Of a DNA stretch of 64,000 nucleotides, positions 1 through 8,931 are shown one piece after another. Location of the stretch: contig NZ_CAJHCP010000016.1 in the NCBI RefSeq assembly GCF_904848625.1, forward strand, positions 1 through 64,000. The letters are read 5' to 3'. The translations under genes were made by a program, and so were the position numbers. This stretch comes from Paraburkholderia metrosideri (GTDB lineage Bacteria > Pseudomonadota > Gammaproteobacteria > Burkholderiales > Burkholderiaceae). Positions within the stretch are counted from its first letter, which is position 1, and each line of letters begins with the position of its first letter. Under the pieces are notes generated by a model that searched no databases, was not told where the DNA came from, and saw only the letters and a list, made by a program, of their open reading frames with translations.

Positions 1-287
1 TCAATGTGTTTGTCTGCGCCACCTGCCTCCGGTGCAGAGCGGCACGCGCGTTTGCATATCTAAAAAACCAAGGGGTGCTCAACGAGTTGCCGAGTATTGC
101 GACCGCACCTGTTCACGCACACCACGGAAAGAATGTCCTTTCCGGCGAGCACGAAGTGCGAGGCGGGAAGTATGACTGCCTTGTCACGAACGCGGAGTGT
201 GCGGGAGCACCGATTCCAGATGTACCACTGCCCCCTCCAAGCCAGGGGACCCACTTAAGAGCTGGCGGTGTGAGCCCGCTTTCTTTG

Positions 288-319
288 CTTACTTTCTTTG
301 CGGCGGCAAAGAAAGTGAG
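288..319. repeat. Stem-loop of Burkholderia-type dispersed intergenic repeat
   Basis: The left arm cttactttctttgc and right arm gcaaagaaagtgag pair over about 14 bp with one G:T wobble and a four-base ggcg loop. It lies downstream of the kynA stop codon, so it could end kyn transcription or act as a 3' stabiliser. There is no strong T-run, so intrinsic termination is uncertain. The dispersed-repeat label is from memory of related genomes. Confidence 0.6.
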
Positions 320-320
320 T

Positions 321-403
321 GCCGCCCCGCACAGGGGCAACACTAATAGACCACCGTGAAAGCAAGGAAAGGCCAACACCCGAGGAACACAACCAAAACC
401 AAC
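321..403. repeat. Direct repeat, copy 1 of 2
   Basis: An approximately 83-bp unit starts gccgccccgcacaggggca and ends in an ...acacaaccaaaaccaac run. It is repeated almost at once downstream with only a few substitutions and one small length change. Within it cccgcacaggggc contains a short dyad (cccc/gggg). No coding function is supported. Confidence 0.75.
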
Positions 404-404
404 T

Positions 405-486
405 GCCGCCCCGCACAGGGGCAGCGCTAATAGACCAGCGTGAATTCAAGGAAAGGCCAACACCCGCATAACACAACCAAACCAAC
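405..486. repeat. Direct repeat, copy 2 of 2
   Basis: Second copy of the preceding unit, one base after it. It shares the gccgccccgcacaggggca start, the ctaatagacca core and the aaggaaaggccaacacccg block. The copy ends about 15 bp from the stop codon of kynA, so the pair sits in the operon's 3' region. Confidence 0.75.
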
Positions 487-501
487 CGCCAGCGGCACCC
501 A

Positions 502-1449
502 CTACAACATCGTCCTAACCTGCCAAAGCTCCGGAAACAAAACCACATCCAGCATCTTCCGAAGATAAACCGCGCCATTAGTCCCACCAGTCCCCTGCTT
601 AAACCCGATAATCCTCTCAACAGTAGTCACATGTCTAAACCGCCACTGCCGAAAAGCATCCTCGAGGTCGACAAGTTCCTCGGCCATCTCATACAGATCC
701 CAATGCTGCGAAGGATTCCGATAAACCTCCAGCCATGCCGCCTCAACCGAAGCATCATGCACAGTAGGCTGCGTCCAATCCCTCTCCAGCCGCGAGGCTG
801 AAATCTCAAACCCGCGCCGGGCGAGCAACCTCACCACTTCATCGTAAAAAGAAGGCGCTTCAAGCGAAGCTTTGACTTCGGAAAAAACATCCGCCCGATG
901 CGCATGCGGCTTCAACATCTGCGCATTCTTGTTGCCAAGCAAAAACTCGATCTGTCGATACTGGTAAGACTGAAACCCGGAAGAGCTTCCCAAATATGGC
1001 CGCATTGCGGTGTACTCGGACGGCGTCATCGTCGCGAGAACGCTCCACGCCTGCACCAGTTGCTCCATGATTCGCGACACACGCGCCAGCATCTTGAACG
1101 CCGGCGGCAACTCGTCGCGATGCACCGCTTTCAACGCGGCACGTAACTCATACAGCGCGAGCTTCATCCACAACTCGCTCGTCTGATGCTGAATGATGAA
1201 CAACATCTCGTTGTGATCCGGCGACAACGGATGCTGCGCACCCAGCACCGTCCCGAGCGACAGATAATCGCCGTAACTCATCGACTCCGAGAAATCGAGT
1301 TGCGCGTCGTGCCAGCTATCGCCGGAAGAAGCATCGTCAACCGAACGGGGAGAAGAGTCCGCCGCTGTCATCTCACGGCCATGTCCGAACGGACATCCCT
1401 GTGCAGGTTTTTCTTCCGGCAAACCCGGCGTATTCATGTGATCTGTCAT
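502..1449 (-). CDS. kynA: Tryptophan 2,3-dioxygenase
   Basis: Haem enzyme opening the indole ring of L-tryptophan with O2 to give N-formylkynurenine, the first step of the kynurenine pathway; cytosolic. The 315-residue product has the family signatures FIIQHQTSELWMK (distal H88), GFQSYQYRQIEFLLGNK at about 158-174, the haem-ligating histidine in FRHV (H273) and the GTGGT substrate loop at 286-290. The first ~45 residues are an extension with no catalytic motif, compatible with a late start, but a GAGGAG site precedes this ATG. That site overlaps the kynU stop codon (10 bp between the genes), pointing to translational coupling. It is the last gene of kynB-kynU-kynA even though it acts first. 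Confidence 0.96.
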   Translation of the reverse strand: MTDHMNTPGLPEEKPAQGCPFGHGREMTAADSSPRSVDDASSGDSWHDAQLDFSESMSYGDYLSLGTVLGAQHPLSPDHNEMLFIIQHQTSELWMKLALYELRAALKAVHRDELPPAFKMLARVSRIMEQLVQAWSVLATMTPSEYTAMRPYLGSSSGFQSYQYRQIEFLLGNKNAQMLKPHAHRADVFSEVKASLEAPSFYDEVVRLLARRGFEISASRLERDWTQPTVHDASVEAAWLEVYRNPSQHWDLYEMAEELVDLEDAFRQWRFRHVTTVERIIGFKQGTGGTNGAVYLRKMLDVVLFPELWQVRTML

Positions 1450-1459
1450 CGCAAGCTCC

Positions 1460-2710
1460 TCAGGTCACCGCCCCGCGCGCGGCGAATTCAGGTGCGCGCC
1501 AGGTTTCCTGCGTGAGCACTTCGCGCAAGGTTTCCACCGCGTCCCACACGTCGACAAAACGCGTATAGAGCGGCGTAAAGCCGAATCGCAACACATGCGG
1601 CTCGCGGTAATCGCCGATCACCCCACGCGCGATCAACGCCTGCATCACCTCATAACCATGCGGATGTTCGAAGCTCGCATGCGAGCCGCGTTGCGAATGC
1701 TCACGCGGCGTGACCAGCTTCAGCGGAAATTCGCTGCAACGCGCTTCAACCAGTTCGATAAACAGATCGGACAACGCGAGCGACTTCTGGCGGATTGTCT
1801 GCATATCGGTCTGCAGGAACACGTCGAGCCCGCATTCGACCAGCGACATCGACACCATCGGCTGCGTGCCGCAAAGAAAACGGCCAATGCCATCGTCCGG
1901 CTGATACGCCGGGTCCATTTTGAACGGCGCGCGATGACCCCACCAACCGGACAGCGGCTGCGCGAAATCGTTTTGATGCCGCTTCGGCACCCACACGAAG
2001 CCGGGCGAACCCGGTCCGCCATTCAGATACTTATACGTGCAGCCCACCGCGTAATCCGCGCCGACGCCGTTCAGATCGACCGGCACGGCGCCCGCCGAAT
2101 GGGCGAGGTCCCACAGCGCGAGCGCGCCCTTGTCGTGGATCAGTTGAGTCAGCGCGGCCATGTCGTGCATGTAGCCGGTGCGGTAGTTCACATGCGTGAT
2201 CATCGCGATGGCCGTGTCGTCGCCAATAGCGGAGGGCAACTCGGACGGATCGTCGACCAGACGCAATTCATATCCCCGGTCGAGTTGTTCGATCAGGCCT
2301 TGCGCGATATACAGATCGGACGGGAAGTTCGAGCGCTCGGACACGATCACGCGACGCTTCGGATCGCGCGCATTCGCGACCCGCAGCGCCGCGGACAACA
2401 GCTTGAACAGGTTGATCGAAATCGTATCGGTGACGACCACTTCGTTGTCGGCCGCGCCGATCAACGGCGCGAGCTTGTTGCCCAGACGCCGGGGCAATTC
2501 AAACCAGCCGGCGTTATTCCAGCTGCGGATCAGCCCTTCGCCCCATTCGGCGGCGATCACGGTTTGCGCGCGTTGCGCGGCGGCAGCCGGCGGCACGCCG
2601 AGCGAGTTGCCGTCGAGATAGATGGTGGTCGACGACAGCGCGAATTGAGAGCGCAGCGGCGCGATCGGGTCGGCGTTATCGAGCGCGAGTGCTTCGTCAC
2701 GATGGTTCAT
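1460..2710 (-). CDS. kynU: Kynureninase
   Basis: PLP enzyme cleaving L-kynurenine to anthranilate and alanine. From the chosen ATG the protein is 416 residues, the usual length. It shows YLDGNSLG at 31-38, the PLP-contact WDLAHSAG at about 200-207 and the Schiff-base lysine K227 in CTYKYLNGGPG. An in-frame GTG at 2776 directly abuts the kynB stop and would add 22 residues of low-complexity sequence; I prefer the inner ATG because the conserved family N-terminus begins there. Middle gene of the kyn operon, tightly linked to kynA. Confidence 0.95.
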   Translation of the reverse strand: MNHRDEALALDNADPIAPLRSQFALSSTTIYLDGNSLGVPPAAAAQRAQTVIAAEWGEGLIRSWNNAGWFELPRRLGNKLAPLIGAADNEVVVTDTISINLFKLLSAALRVANARDPKRRVIVSERSNFPSDLYIAQGLIEQLDRGYELRLVDDPSELPSAIGDDTAIAMITHVNYRTGYMHDMAALTQLIHDKGALALWDLAHSAGAVPVDLNGVGADYAVGCTYKYLNGGPGSPGFVWVPKRHQNDFAQPLSGWWGHRAPFKMDPAYQPDDGIGRFLCGTQPMVSMSLVECGLDVFLQTDMQTIRQKSLALSDLFIELVEARCSEFPLKLVTPREHSQRGSHASFEHPHGYEVMQALIARGVIGDYREPHVLRFGFTPLYTRFVDVWDAVETLREVLTQETWRAPEFAARGAVT

Positions 2711-2776
2711 GGCGGTTCCGTTGGTGAAATCGTTCAGATTCGGTGAAAAGTTCGATTGGGAGTGGGGATGCGGCAC

Positions 2777-3439
2777 TTAGTGCGGTTCAGGCGACGCATC
2801 AGCCTGCATCCCCGGCAACGCCCGTAAAACCGCCCGCACCGGGCTCGCGTCGAGCGTGGTCAGCTTCAGCGGCAGTGCGATCAACTCGTAGTCGCCGGGC
2901 GCGACGGCATCCAGCACGATGCCTTCGAGAATCGCCATCCGGTGCGCGCGGATTCGATGGTGAGCATCCATCGTCTTCGATTCCTGCGGATCGAGCGACG
3001 GCGTATCGATGCCGACCAGTTTCACCCCTTTCGACGCAAACAGGTCGATCGTCTCGGGTGCAACTGCGCAGAATGCGCTATCCCAAGTGGCGGTCGGCGC
3101 ATTTCTGTAAGTCCGCAGTAAGACTCGCGGCGGCAGGTTGTCGAGCGACCCGGCGAGGTGTTGTGGCATCACAACAGGAGATACCCCTATGCAATGAATC
3201 ACCCTGCATAAACCGAGATAGATCTCGAGCGGCACCTCGCCGATTGCCGCGCCCTCGGCGTCGTAATGCAGCGGGGCGTCGGTGTGCGCGCCGGTGTGCG
3301 GCGACAGCGTCAGTCGCGCGACATTGACGGGCGAGCCCGCCTCCATACGCCATACGCGCTCGATGGTGACCGGCGTGTCGCCTGGCCAGACGGGCGTCGT
3401 GGTATCGACGGCGGGGGTGATGTCCCAGAGTGTTTGCAT
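2777..3439 (-). CDS. kynB: Kynurenine formamidase (arylformamidase)
   Basis: Hydrolyses N-formylkynurenine to kynurenine and formate, the step between KynA and KynU. The 220-residue protein is a cyclase-family metal hydrolase with the metal-binding cluster HTGAHTDAPLHY (H48, H52, D54, H58) and the conserved GIDTPSLDPQ loop near 144-153. A GGAG lies just before the ATG. It is the promoter-proximal gene of the operon, transcribed away from the Lrp-type gene with about 130 bp between the two starts. Confidence 0.95.
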   Translation of the reverse strand: MQTLWDITPAVDTTTPVWPGDTPVTIERVWRMEAGSPVNVARLTLSPHTGAHTDAPLHYDAEGAAIGEVPLEIYLGLCRVIHCIGVSPVVMPQHLAGSLDNLPPRVLLRTYRNAPTATWDSAFCAVAPETIDLFASKGVKLVGIDTPSLDPQESKTMDAHHRIRAHRMAILEGIVLDAVAPGDYELIALPLKLTTLDASPVRAVLRALPGMQADASPEPH

Positions 3440-3494
3440 GTCTCCATCTGCGAAATATGTCTATCCGGAAATGATAGGTGGGTTGCGACGAAAT

Positions 3495-3513
3495 GTGATT
3501 GCGAAAAAATCAC
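3495..3513. promoter_or_regulatory. Dyad between kynB and the Lrp-type regulator, candidate KynR operator
   Basis: Perfect inverted repeat gtgatt-N7-aatcac in the middle of the divergent spacer, about 55 bp from each start codon. A short palindrome with a modest spacer suits an Lrp/AsnC dimer. No binding evidence is visible in sequence alone. Confidence 0.4.
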
Positions 3514-3569
3514 CTTGTGACGCGTGTCTTGGAACATAATTTGAGTCAAACGTGAAAGGGAGACCGAAT

Positions 3570-4085
3570 ATGAACGCGATCTCGCTAGACGCCACCGATT
3601 GCCGAATCTTGACGGTGCTTCAGCAAGAAGGACGGATCAGCAATCTCGACCTCGCGGAGCGCATTTCGCTCTCGCCATCAGCCTGTCTGCGGCGCCTGCG
3701 TCTGCTTGAAGAGCAGGGCGTCATCGAGCATTACCGCGCCTGTCTGAATCGCGAAGTTCTGGGGTTCGAGCTGGAAGCGTTTGTGCAGGTGTCCATGCGC
3801 AACGACCAGGAAAACTGGCATGAGCGCTTTGCGGAAGCGGTGCGTGAGTGGCCGGAAGTGGCCGGCGCGTTCGTCGTCACTGGCGAGAGCCATTATTTGC
3901 TGCGCGTGCTCGCGCACAACCTCAAACACTATTCGGATTTCGTGCTTCAGCGGCTCTATAAAGCGCCCGGCGTGATGGATATTCGCTCGAATATCGTGCT
4001 GCAGACGTTGAAGGAAGATTCGGGCGTGCCGGTGTCGCTAGTGACGAAGACGGGCGGCCATAGCGCCGCGCATAACGATCGCTGA
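3570..4085 (+). CDS. Lrp/AsnC-family regulator, probable KynR
   Basis: DNA-binding regulator with an AsnC-type winged helix at about residues 5-65 (DCRILTVLQQEGRISNLDLA, then SPSACLRRLRLLEEQG) and a RAM ligand-binding domain after it (GAFVVTGESHYLLRV). From the ATG preceded by AAGGGAGA it is 171 residues; a GTG 18 bp upstream is the alternative. It is divergent from kynBUA, the arrangement of KynR in Pseudomonas and Burkholderia, where kynurenine induces the operon. The KynR assignment rests on family plus position. Confidence 0.85.
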   Translation: MNAISLDATDCRILTVLQQEGRISNLDLAERISLSPSACLRRLRLLEEQGVIEHYRACLNREVLGFELEAFVQVSMRNDQENWHERFAEAVREWPEVAGAFVVTGESHYLLRVLAHNLKHYSDFVLQRLYKAPGVMDIRSNIVLQTLKEDSGVPVSLVTKTGGHSAAHNDR

Positions 4086-4462
4086 GCAAACGGCTGGCTG
4101 GCTTTGGCGGCCGATGAGGCGGGCGTCGGTGGAGTTTTTCGGCGGCTTGAGCTGAGGCGATTGGCCCGGTTGGCACGATACGCGGCACGGCGAATGACGT
4201 GCGGCTGACGGCGTGCATGCCGTCGAGCCCGATTTCCAACATTTTCTCCGCAGGTTCCGCGCGAGCCGCTGTTGCGGTGCGTCTCGCGTGAAGGGCGACC
4301 CGCCGTAGTTGAACGCCGTCGTCTACTCCTTGCTGGCGTGTCCTGCGCGACACCCGGATCCACCGGTGCAGACATTTCGCTGCCATTAACGCTGACGTTG
4401 ACGCGACGCATGTCACTGAACTGATGAGTGCTCGCCACCTCGCGGCACCCGCTAAACCGCAT
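4086..4462. other. Intergenic spacer between two convergent genes
   Basis: About 377 bp between the Lrp-type regulator and the flavin reductase. Open frames crossing it continue antisense into the neighbours and carry no recognisable domain. I see no clear hairpin with a T-run and no RNA gene. Confidence 0.5.
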
Positions 4463-4972
4463 TCAGAGCGATTTAAGCCCGTGAAACTGTCCGTTCTGAA
4501 ACACGAGCGGCGCAATCTCCGCAGCGTTTTCATGGACGCCGCAGCGTTCCACTTCGCCGACGAAAATCACGTGGTCGCCTTCTTCGTAGCGACTACGGTT
4601 ATGGCATTCGAACCATGCGAGCGCGCCGTCCAGCACCGGCATGCCGGTATCGCCCTCCGCGTGCGACACGCCTTCGAAGCGGTCGCCCTTCACGGTTGCA
4701 AAGCGCTTGCACAGATCGAGCTGCGACGCCGCCAGCACGTTGATCACGTAGTGACTATTAGAGCGGAAGGCCGGCATCGACGCCGAGCGGGTCGCGAGAC
4801 TCCACAGCACCAGCGGCGGATTGAGCGAAACCGAGTTAAATGAACTGGCTGTGATGCCGATCAACTGGCCGGATGCCGAACGCGTTGTAATAACGGTGAC
4901 GCCGGTGGCGAACTGGCTGAGCGCCTGCTTGAAAGCGGGCTGGTCAAAATTGGGCGGGCTGGCGTGCTTCAT
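4463..4972 (-). CDS. Flavin reductase-like protein (HpaC/DIM6 family)
   Basis: Likely NAD(P)H:flavin oxidoreductase supplying reduced FMN or FAD to a monooxygenase. The 169-residue product has the family pattern: FATGVTVITTR near the start, GITASSFNSVSLNPPLVLWSL (flavin-binding loop), FRSNSHYVINVLAASQ and GDHVIFVGEV. The reading frame stays open well upstream, but the conserved N-terminus starts at this ATG, with AGGA about nine bases before it. No partner oxygenase is adjacent, so the physiological acceptor is unknown. Divergent from msrA. Confidence 0.85.
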   Translation of the reverse strand: MKHASPPNFDQPAFKQALSQFATGVTVITTRSASGQLIGITASSFNSVSLNPPLVLWSLATRSASMPAFRSNSHYVINVLAASQLDLCKRFATVKGDRFEGVSHAEGDTGMPVLDGALAWFECHNRSRYEEGDHVIFVGEVERCGVHENAAEIAPLVFQNGQFHGLKSL

Positions 4973-5230
4973 TGAGAGGAGGTTCCTGGCGCCAGTCGGG
5001 TGAAACCGGGGCTGAACCCACCGCGCGCGCGGTTGAAAACAAATGATTCGAAAGTCATAGTGAAAATCGTCGATTTGCCCCAATTTTAACTGCAATCGCG
5101 GTGGGCTGGCCGTGATCCCAGATGGAGAAAGGGGAAACCCGCTAAGCTGCAAAGTTCTTGCCGATGGCACGAGCGTTGCGTACCAGCAGGACCGGCATGG
5201 CCGACTATCAAAGATCAAGGAGCAGGCAGC

Positions 5231-5776
5231 ATGAGTCAGACAGGCGAAATCGCCACCCTCGGTGGCGGATGTTTCTGGTGCCTCGAAGCGGTGTATCTGA
5301 GCGTCGATGGCGTGAATTCGGTGCAATCGGGCTATGCGGGCGGCCAGACGCAGAATCCGACCTACGAACAGGTATGTGACGGCGTGACCGGACACGCCGA
5401 AGTGGTCAACGTCGACTTCGATCCGGCGAAAATCAGCTATCGCGAGATTCTCGACATTTTCTTTGCGATCCACGATCCGACCCAGTTGAACCGGCAGGGC
5501 AACGACGTGGGCACGCAGTACCGTTCGGTGATTTTCACGAACTCCGACGCGCAGCGCGAGACGGCGTTACAGACAATCCGCGAAGTCGGCGAACAGGGCA
5601 TTTACGACGGTCAGATCGTCACGCAAGTGCTGCCGCTCGATGGCAATTACTGGCCGGCAGAGGCGTATCACCAGAACTATTTCGCGCAGCATCCGAATCA
5701 GGGGTACTGCTCGGTCGTGGTGGCGCCGAAGGTGTCGAAGTTTCGTCAGAAATTCGCGCATCGGATCAAGGCGTGA
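5231..5776 (+). CDS. msrA: Peptide methionine-(S)-S-oxide reductase
   Basis: Repairs oxidised methionine (S-epimer) in proteins using thioredoxin. The 181-residue protein carries GGGCFWC with nucleophilic C14 and C17, the GYAGG and GHAEVV motifs, and YCSVV in the tail that can supply a recycling cysteine. A strong AAGGAG precedes the ATG. It stands alone, divergent from the flavin reductase. Confidence 0.96.
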   Translation: MSQTGEIATLGGGCFWCLEAVYLSVDGVNSVQSGYAGGQTQNPTYEQVCDGVTGHAEVVNVDFDPAKISYREILDIFFAIHDPTQLNRQGNDVGTQYRSVIFTNSDAQRETALQTIREVGEQGIYDGQIVTQVLPLDGNYWPAEAYHQNYFAQHPNQGYCSVVVAPKVSKFRQKFAHRIKA

Positions 5777-6009
5777 GGATGGGGCGGTGGCGTGAGATTT
5801 CAGCATGAGATCCTGGCGCTGATCGTCACGACGAGGACTTGCATAGGCTGCTGCGCCCGGATGACGTCTGACGGCCGGCGCCACATGCAGTCTGTGCGGT
5901 CCTCGAAACACAAAGCGACGAGCCGCCACCTGCTCAGCGGTGCCACAGTCTGATCGCGTGCATTCGCGCTCGTCGCACAGCAACCCGCTTTAACGCGTGC
6001 CGCTCTGCT

Positions 6010-7503
6010 TCACCCCGGCTGGCCGCCAGGTTCGCTATCGCCATCCCGATCGTCAGCTTGGTCCGGTTGCTGCTGACTCTCAGCCTGCTCACGCTCATGA
6101 AGCAGGCGCGCATACGCATCGATAATCGCGCGCGCCAGTTCCACACAACTTAACGGCGCCGATCCCTCCGCCTTGTTGTTGATGGCGATCACCACCGGCT
6201 GGCCGGCCAGCGCATAGCGCGCGGCCAGTTCCGCGAGCGACGCCCGCGTAGCCGGATCCTGATCGACCATTTGATTGAACGGCTCGTACTTGGCCTTCGC
6301 CTGCTCGTATTTGAAGCCGCCGTGCAGACTCCAGCGCACGATCAGCGGCCCGGCCGGCTCGCCGTCCAGCAGCGCGAGTGCCGCCGCCTGGCGCGGCGGG
6401 TCCGGCATGCGCGCATGAATCCCGACGCAATACCGCACGCCGGTCGCTTTGAGCGTGCGGATAAAGCGCGGCGTCAGCAGACTCGCATCGCGGATTTCGA
6501 TCGCGTAGCAACTGCCGTCGGGCAGCGTCGGCAGCGCCGTCAGAAATTCGGCCAGCCGTTCGATGAATACCGCCGGCTGCGCGAGCATCTGATCCGGCAA
6601 CGGCGAAAGCTGGAACACCAGCGCACCCGCTTTCGGACCGAGCCCTTCGAGACAGGGCGTGACGAATTCGTCGATTGCCACCTGCGCGTTCAGAAAGCAG
6701 GGGTTCAGCGAGACTGGCTCGCCGCGTGCGGCGCGCACGGTGGCGTCGGTGACCGTCATCGGCGCTTTGACGATGAAGCGGAAATGCTCAGGGACCTGCT
6801 GCGCGTAGCGCAAGTAGTCGGTGACGGACAGCGCCTGATAAAACGACCGGTCGATGCTGACCGTCTTTAGCAGCGGATGCGCGCCATAGGCGGTGAGGCC
6901 TTCGCGCGAGAGTTGGCTATTGCTGTATTCGTCGCCGTAGACAATGCCGTTCCAGCCTGGAAACGACCAGGTCGACGTGCCGAGGTGAATTTGCGGCGGT
7001 AGCTCGTCTGCCAGCGCGAGCAATTCGGCCGATGGCGGCGCCGCGAGGATCTCGCGCGCGCGCCGCTTTTTGGGTGGATCGGCGGCAGTGGACGGCGCGC
7101 CGGCTTCGCGGGGCGAACCGGTGTTCTCCAGCGTCGCGCCGGTCGCTGTTGCCGGATGTGCAGGTTCGGGCGCCGCGGCGTCTTCCTGCCAGAGTGATGC
7201 AGCCGTGGAAGACTTGGCGCGCGGCTGACGTCGGGCTTCGGGCTGCGTCGATGCAGTCACGGCGGTTTGCGCGTCGCGGGCGGGCGACGCTGGCTCGATT
7301 CCAGCGGTGCGGCCTCGTTCTTTCGCCTCCTGTGTCGAGCGCGCTGGCTTCGCGTGCGAAGCATCCGCCACCGCTGCCGCCGACACCGCCCGTTCCACCG
7401 GCATCCCAAACAGATCGAACTGCGCAGCTTCACCGCCGCCGTCGACACTTTCGCCATGGCCGTCCAGCGGCTTGCCAATCCCGTTTGTCCCGCTCTGCGC
7501 CAT
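6010..7503 (-). CDS. DUF72 (YecE-like) protein with long disordered N-terminus
   Basis: DUF72 proteins have a TIM-barrel fold of unestablished function. The domain runs from about residue 173 (HLGTSTWSFPGW) through YCVGIHARMPD to VIAINNKAEGSAP near residue 455. The preceding ~165 residues are rich in Ala, Pro, Ser, Thr and Glu with no motif and look disordered, making the protein about 500 residues against roughly 250-300 for typical members. The C-terminus is a short Gln/Asp/Gly tail. No internal start with a good ribosome site stands out, so I keep the full frame. Function unknown. Confidence 0.8.
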   Translation of the reverse strand: MAQSGTNGIGKPLDGHGESVDGGGEAAQFDLFGMPVERAVSAAAVADASHAKPARSTQEAKERGRTAGIEPASPARDAQTAVTASTQPEARRQPRAKSSTAASLWQEDAAAPEPAHPATATGATLENTGSPREAGAPSTAADPPKKRRAREILAAPPSAELLALADELPPQIHLGTSTWSFPGWNGIVYGDEYSNSQLSREGLTAYGAHPLLKTVSIDRSFYQALSVTDYLRYAQQVPEHFRFIVKAPMTVTDATVRAARGEPVSLNPCFLNAQVAIDEFVTPCLEGLGPKAGALVFQLSPLPDQMLAQPAVFIERLAEFLTALPTLPDGSCYAIEIRDASLLTPRFIRTLKATGVRYCVGIHARMPDPPRQAAALALLDGEPAGPLIVRWSLHGGFKYEQAKAKYEPFNQMVDQDPATRASLAELAARYALAGQPVVIAINNKAEGSAPLSCVELARAIIDAYARLLHEREQAESQQQPDQADDRDGDSEPGGQPG

Positions 7504-7574
7504 CGATATCCGACCTGCTGTTTAAAGTTGCGCCGCGTCGCGACGCCTATCCGCGACGCGACGGCGCAACCGTA

Positions 7575-8789
7575 TCACAGCGGCTTGTCGTACATGTAGC
7601 GGCGCGACCACGGCAGGGTTTTCGCGCTGCGGCCGGCCTTGCGGCACACCACCTGATAGATCGACACGTCGTCGGTTTCGAACGCGTAGGCGCAGCCCGC
7701 GAGATACACCCGCCAGATGCGGAATTTCTCGTCATCGACAAGTGAACGGGCCTTCTCCGCATTCGCCTCGAAGTTTTCCGCCCAGATATCCAGCGTGTGC
7801 GCGTAGTGGCGGCGCAGGCTTTCGATGTCGACCGCTTCCAGCCCGCCGCGCTGCATTGCCTCGAGCGCGAGGCTGATGTGCGGCAACTCGCCATCCGGAA
7901 ACACGTAACGGTCGATAAACTCGCCGCCACCGAGCGCGGTTTCGCCGCTATCCGAATCGCTCGACGTAATGCCGTGGTTCATCGCCACGCCGTCATCGAC
8001 CAGCAGGTCGTGGATCTTCTCGAAGTAGCCCGGCAGATTCTTGCGGCCCACGTGCTCGAACATGCCGACGCTCGTAATGCGATCGAATTGCCCCTGAACG
8101 TCGCGATAATCCTGCAGACGAATTTCGATCTGACCTTCCAGTCCCGCCGCCTTCACACGCGCGGTGGCGAGATCGAACTGGTTCTGCGACAGCGTCACGC
8201 CCACGCACTTCGCGCCGAATTTCTGCGCGGCGCGCAGCACGAGCGCACCCCAGCCGCAGCCGATGTCGAGCAGACGCTGCCCCGGCTGCAACTGGATTTT
8301 CGTCAGGATGTGATCGATTTTCTTGATCTGCGCGGTCGCGAGATCTTCATCGCCGTTTTCGAAGTACGCGCACGAGTACACCATGTTCTCGTCGAGCCAC
8401 AGCTTGTAGAACTCGTTCGACACATCGTAGTGATACTGGATCGCCTTCTTGTCCGACGCCTTCGAATGATGAAAGTAGCGCCGCACGCGCGCCAGCTTGC
8501 TCGCGCTGGTGACGGTATTGCGCGCAAGCTGATAGCCGATATTGATGATGTCCGACAGCTTGCCTTCAATATCGATCTTGCCCTGCACGTACGCCTCGCC
8601 GAGATTGTCGAGGCTCGGTTCGAGCAGATACGGCAGCGCCGTTGCACTTTTGACATGTAGCGTGACCTGGGGCGCGGCGAACTGCCCGAAGTCATGTTGC
8701 TGACCGTCCCACAGCACGAGGCGTGCAGGCAGGTTAGCCTTGGTTTTTACGTCTTCTACCCACTGCGCCAGCTTCTTCTCCCAGAACAT
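7575..8789 (-). CDS. cfa: Cyclopropane-fatty-acyl-phospholipid synthase
   Basis: Adds an SAM-derived methylene across cis double bonds of membrane phospholipid acyl chains. The 404-residue protein has an N-terminal lipid-binding region, YDVSNEFY at 121-128, MVYSCAYF at 136-143 (C140 matching the E. coli active-site cysteine region), the SAM-binding LDIGCGWG at 174-181 and the FEHVG motif. GGAGAG lies before the ATG. It follows pdxH on the same strand with about 140 bp between, so a separate promoter is possible. Confidence 0.93.
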   Translation of the reverse strand: MFWEKKLAQWVEDVKTKANLPARLVLWDGQQHDFGQFAAPQVTLHVKSATALPYLLEPSLDNLGEAYVQGKIDIEGKLSDIINIGYQLARNTVTSASKLARVRRYFHHSKASDKKAIQYHYDVSNEFYKLWLDENMVYSCAYFENGDEDLATAQIKKIDHILTKIQLQPGQRLLDIGCGWGALVLRAAQKFGAKCVGVTLSQNQFDLATARVKAAGLEGQIEIRLQDYRDVQGQFDRITSVGMFEHVGRKNLPGYFEKIHDLLVDDGVAMNHGITSSDSDSGETALGGGEFIDRYVFPDGELPHISLALEAMQRGGLEAVDIESLRRHYAHTLDIWAENFEANAEKARSLVDDEKFRIWRVYLAGCAYAFETDDVSIYQVVCRKAGRSAKTLPWSRRYMYDKPL

Positions 8790-8931
8790 GTGATCTCTCC
8801 GTGTCCGTTGAATTAAAGCAAAGCTTGTGTGGATCGCGACTCAGCGCGGCGCAACTCCTATGCCGCAGACGCAATCCTGTCGTTGCGCGCTGCTACGTTG
8901 GCGGCGCGCTGTCGACGTTATATATTCCGAT

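Larger units (their letters stand above)
1..501. other. Intergenic spacer downstream of kynA, with repeats and no supported gene
   Basis: This stretch lies at the left edge, beyond the 3' end of the kyn operon. Open frames cross it on both strands but none has a recognisable domain. One of them reads through the stem-loop at about 288-319 as a LTFFAAAKKVS-type peptide, an artefact I recall from Burkholderia intergenic DNA. The only structure is that stem-loop and a two-copy direct repeat after it. I cannot tell what lies left of the window. Confidence 0.6.

Noticed and set aside
1595..2746. 383-codon plus-strand frame opposite kynU
   Set aside because: Antisense to a gene with a complete PLP-enzyme signature; no domain.
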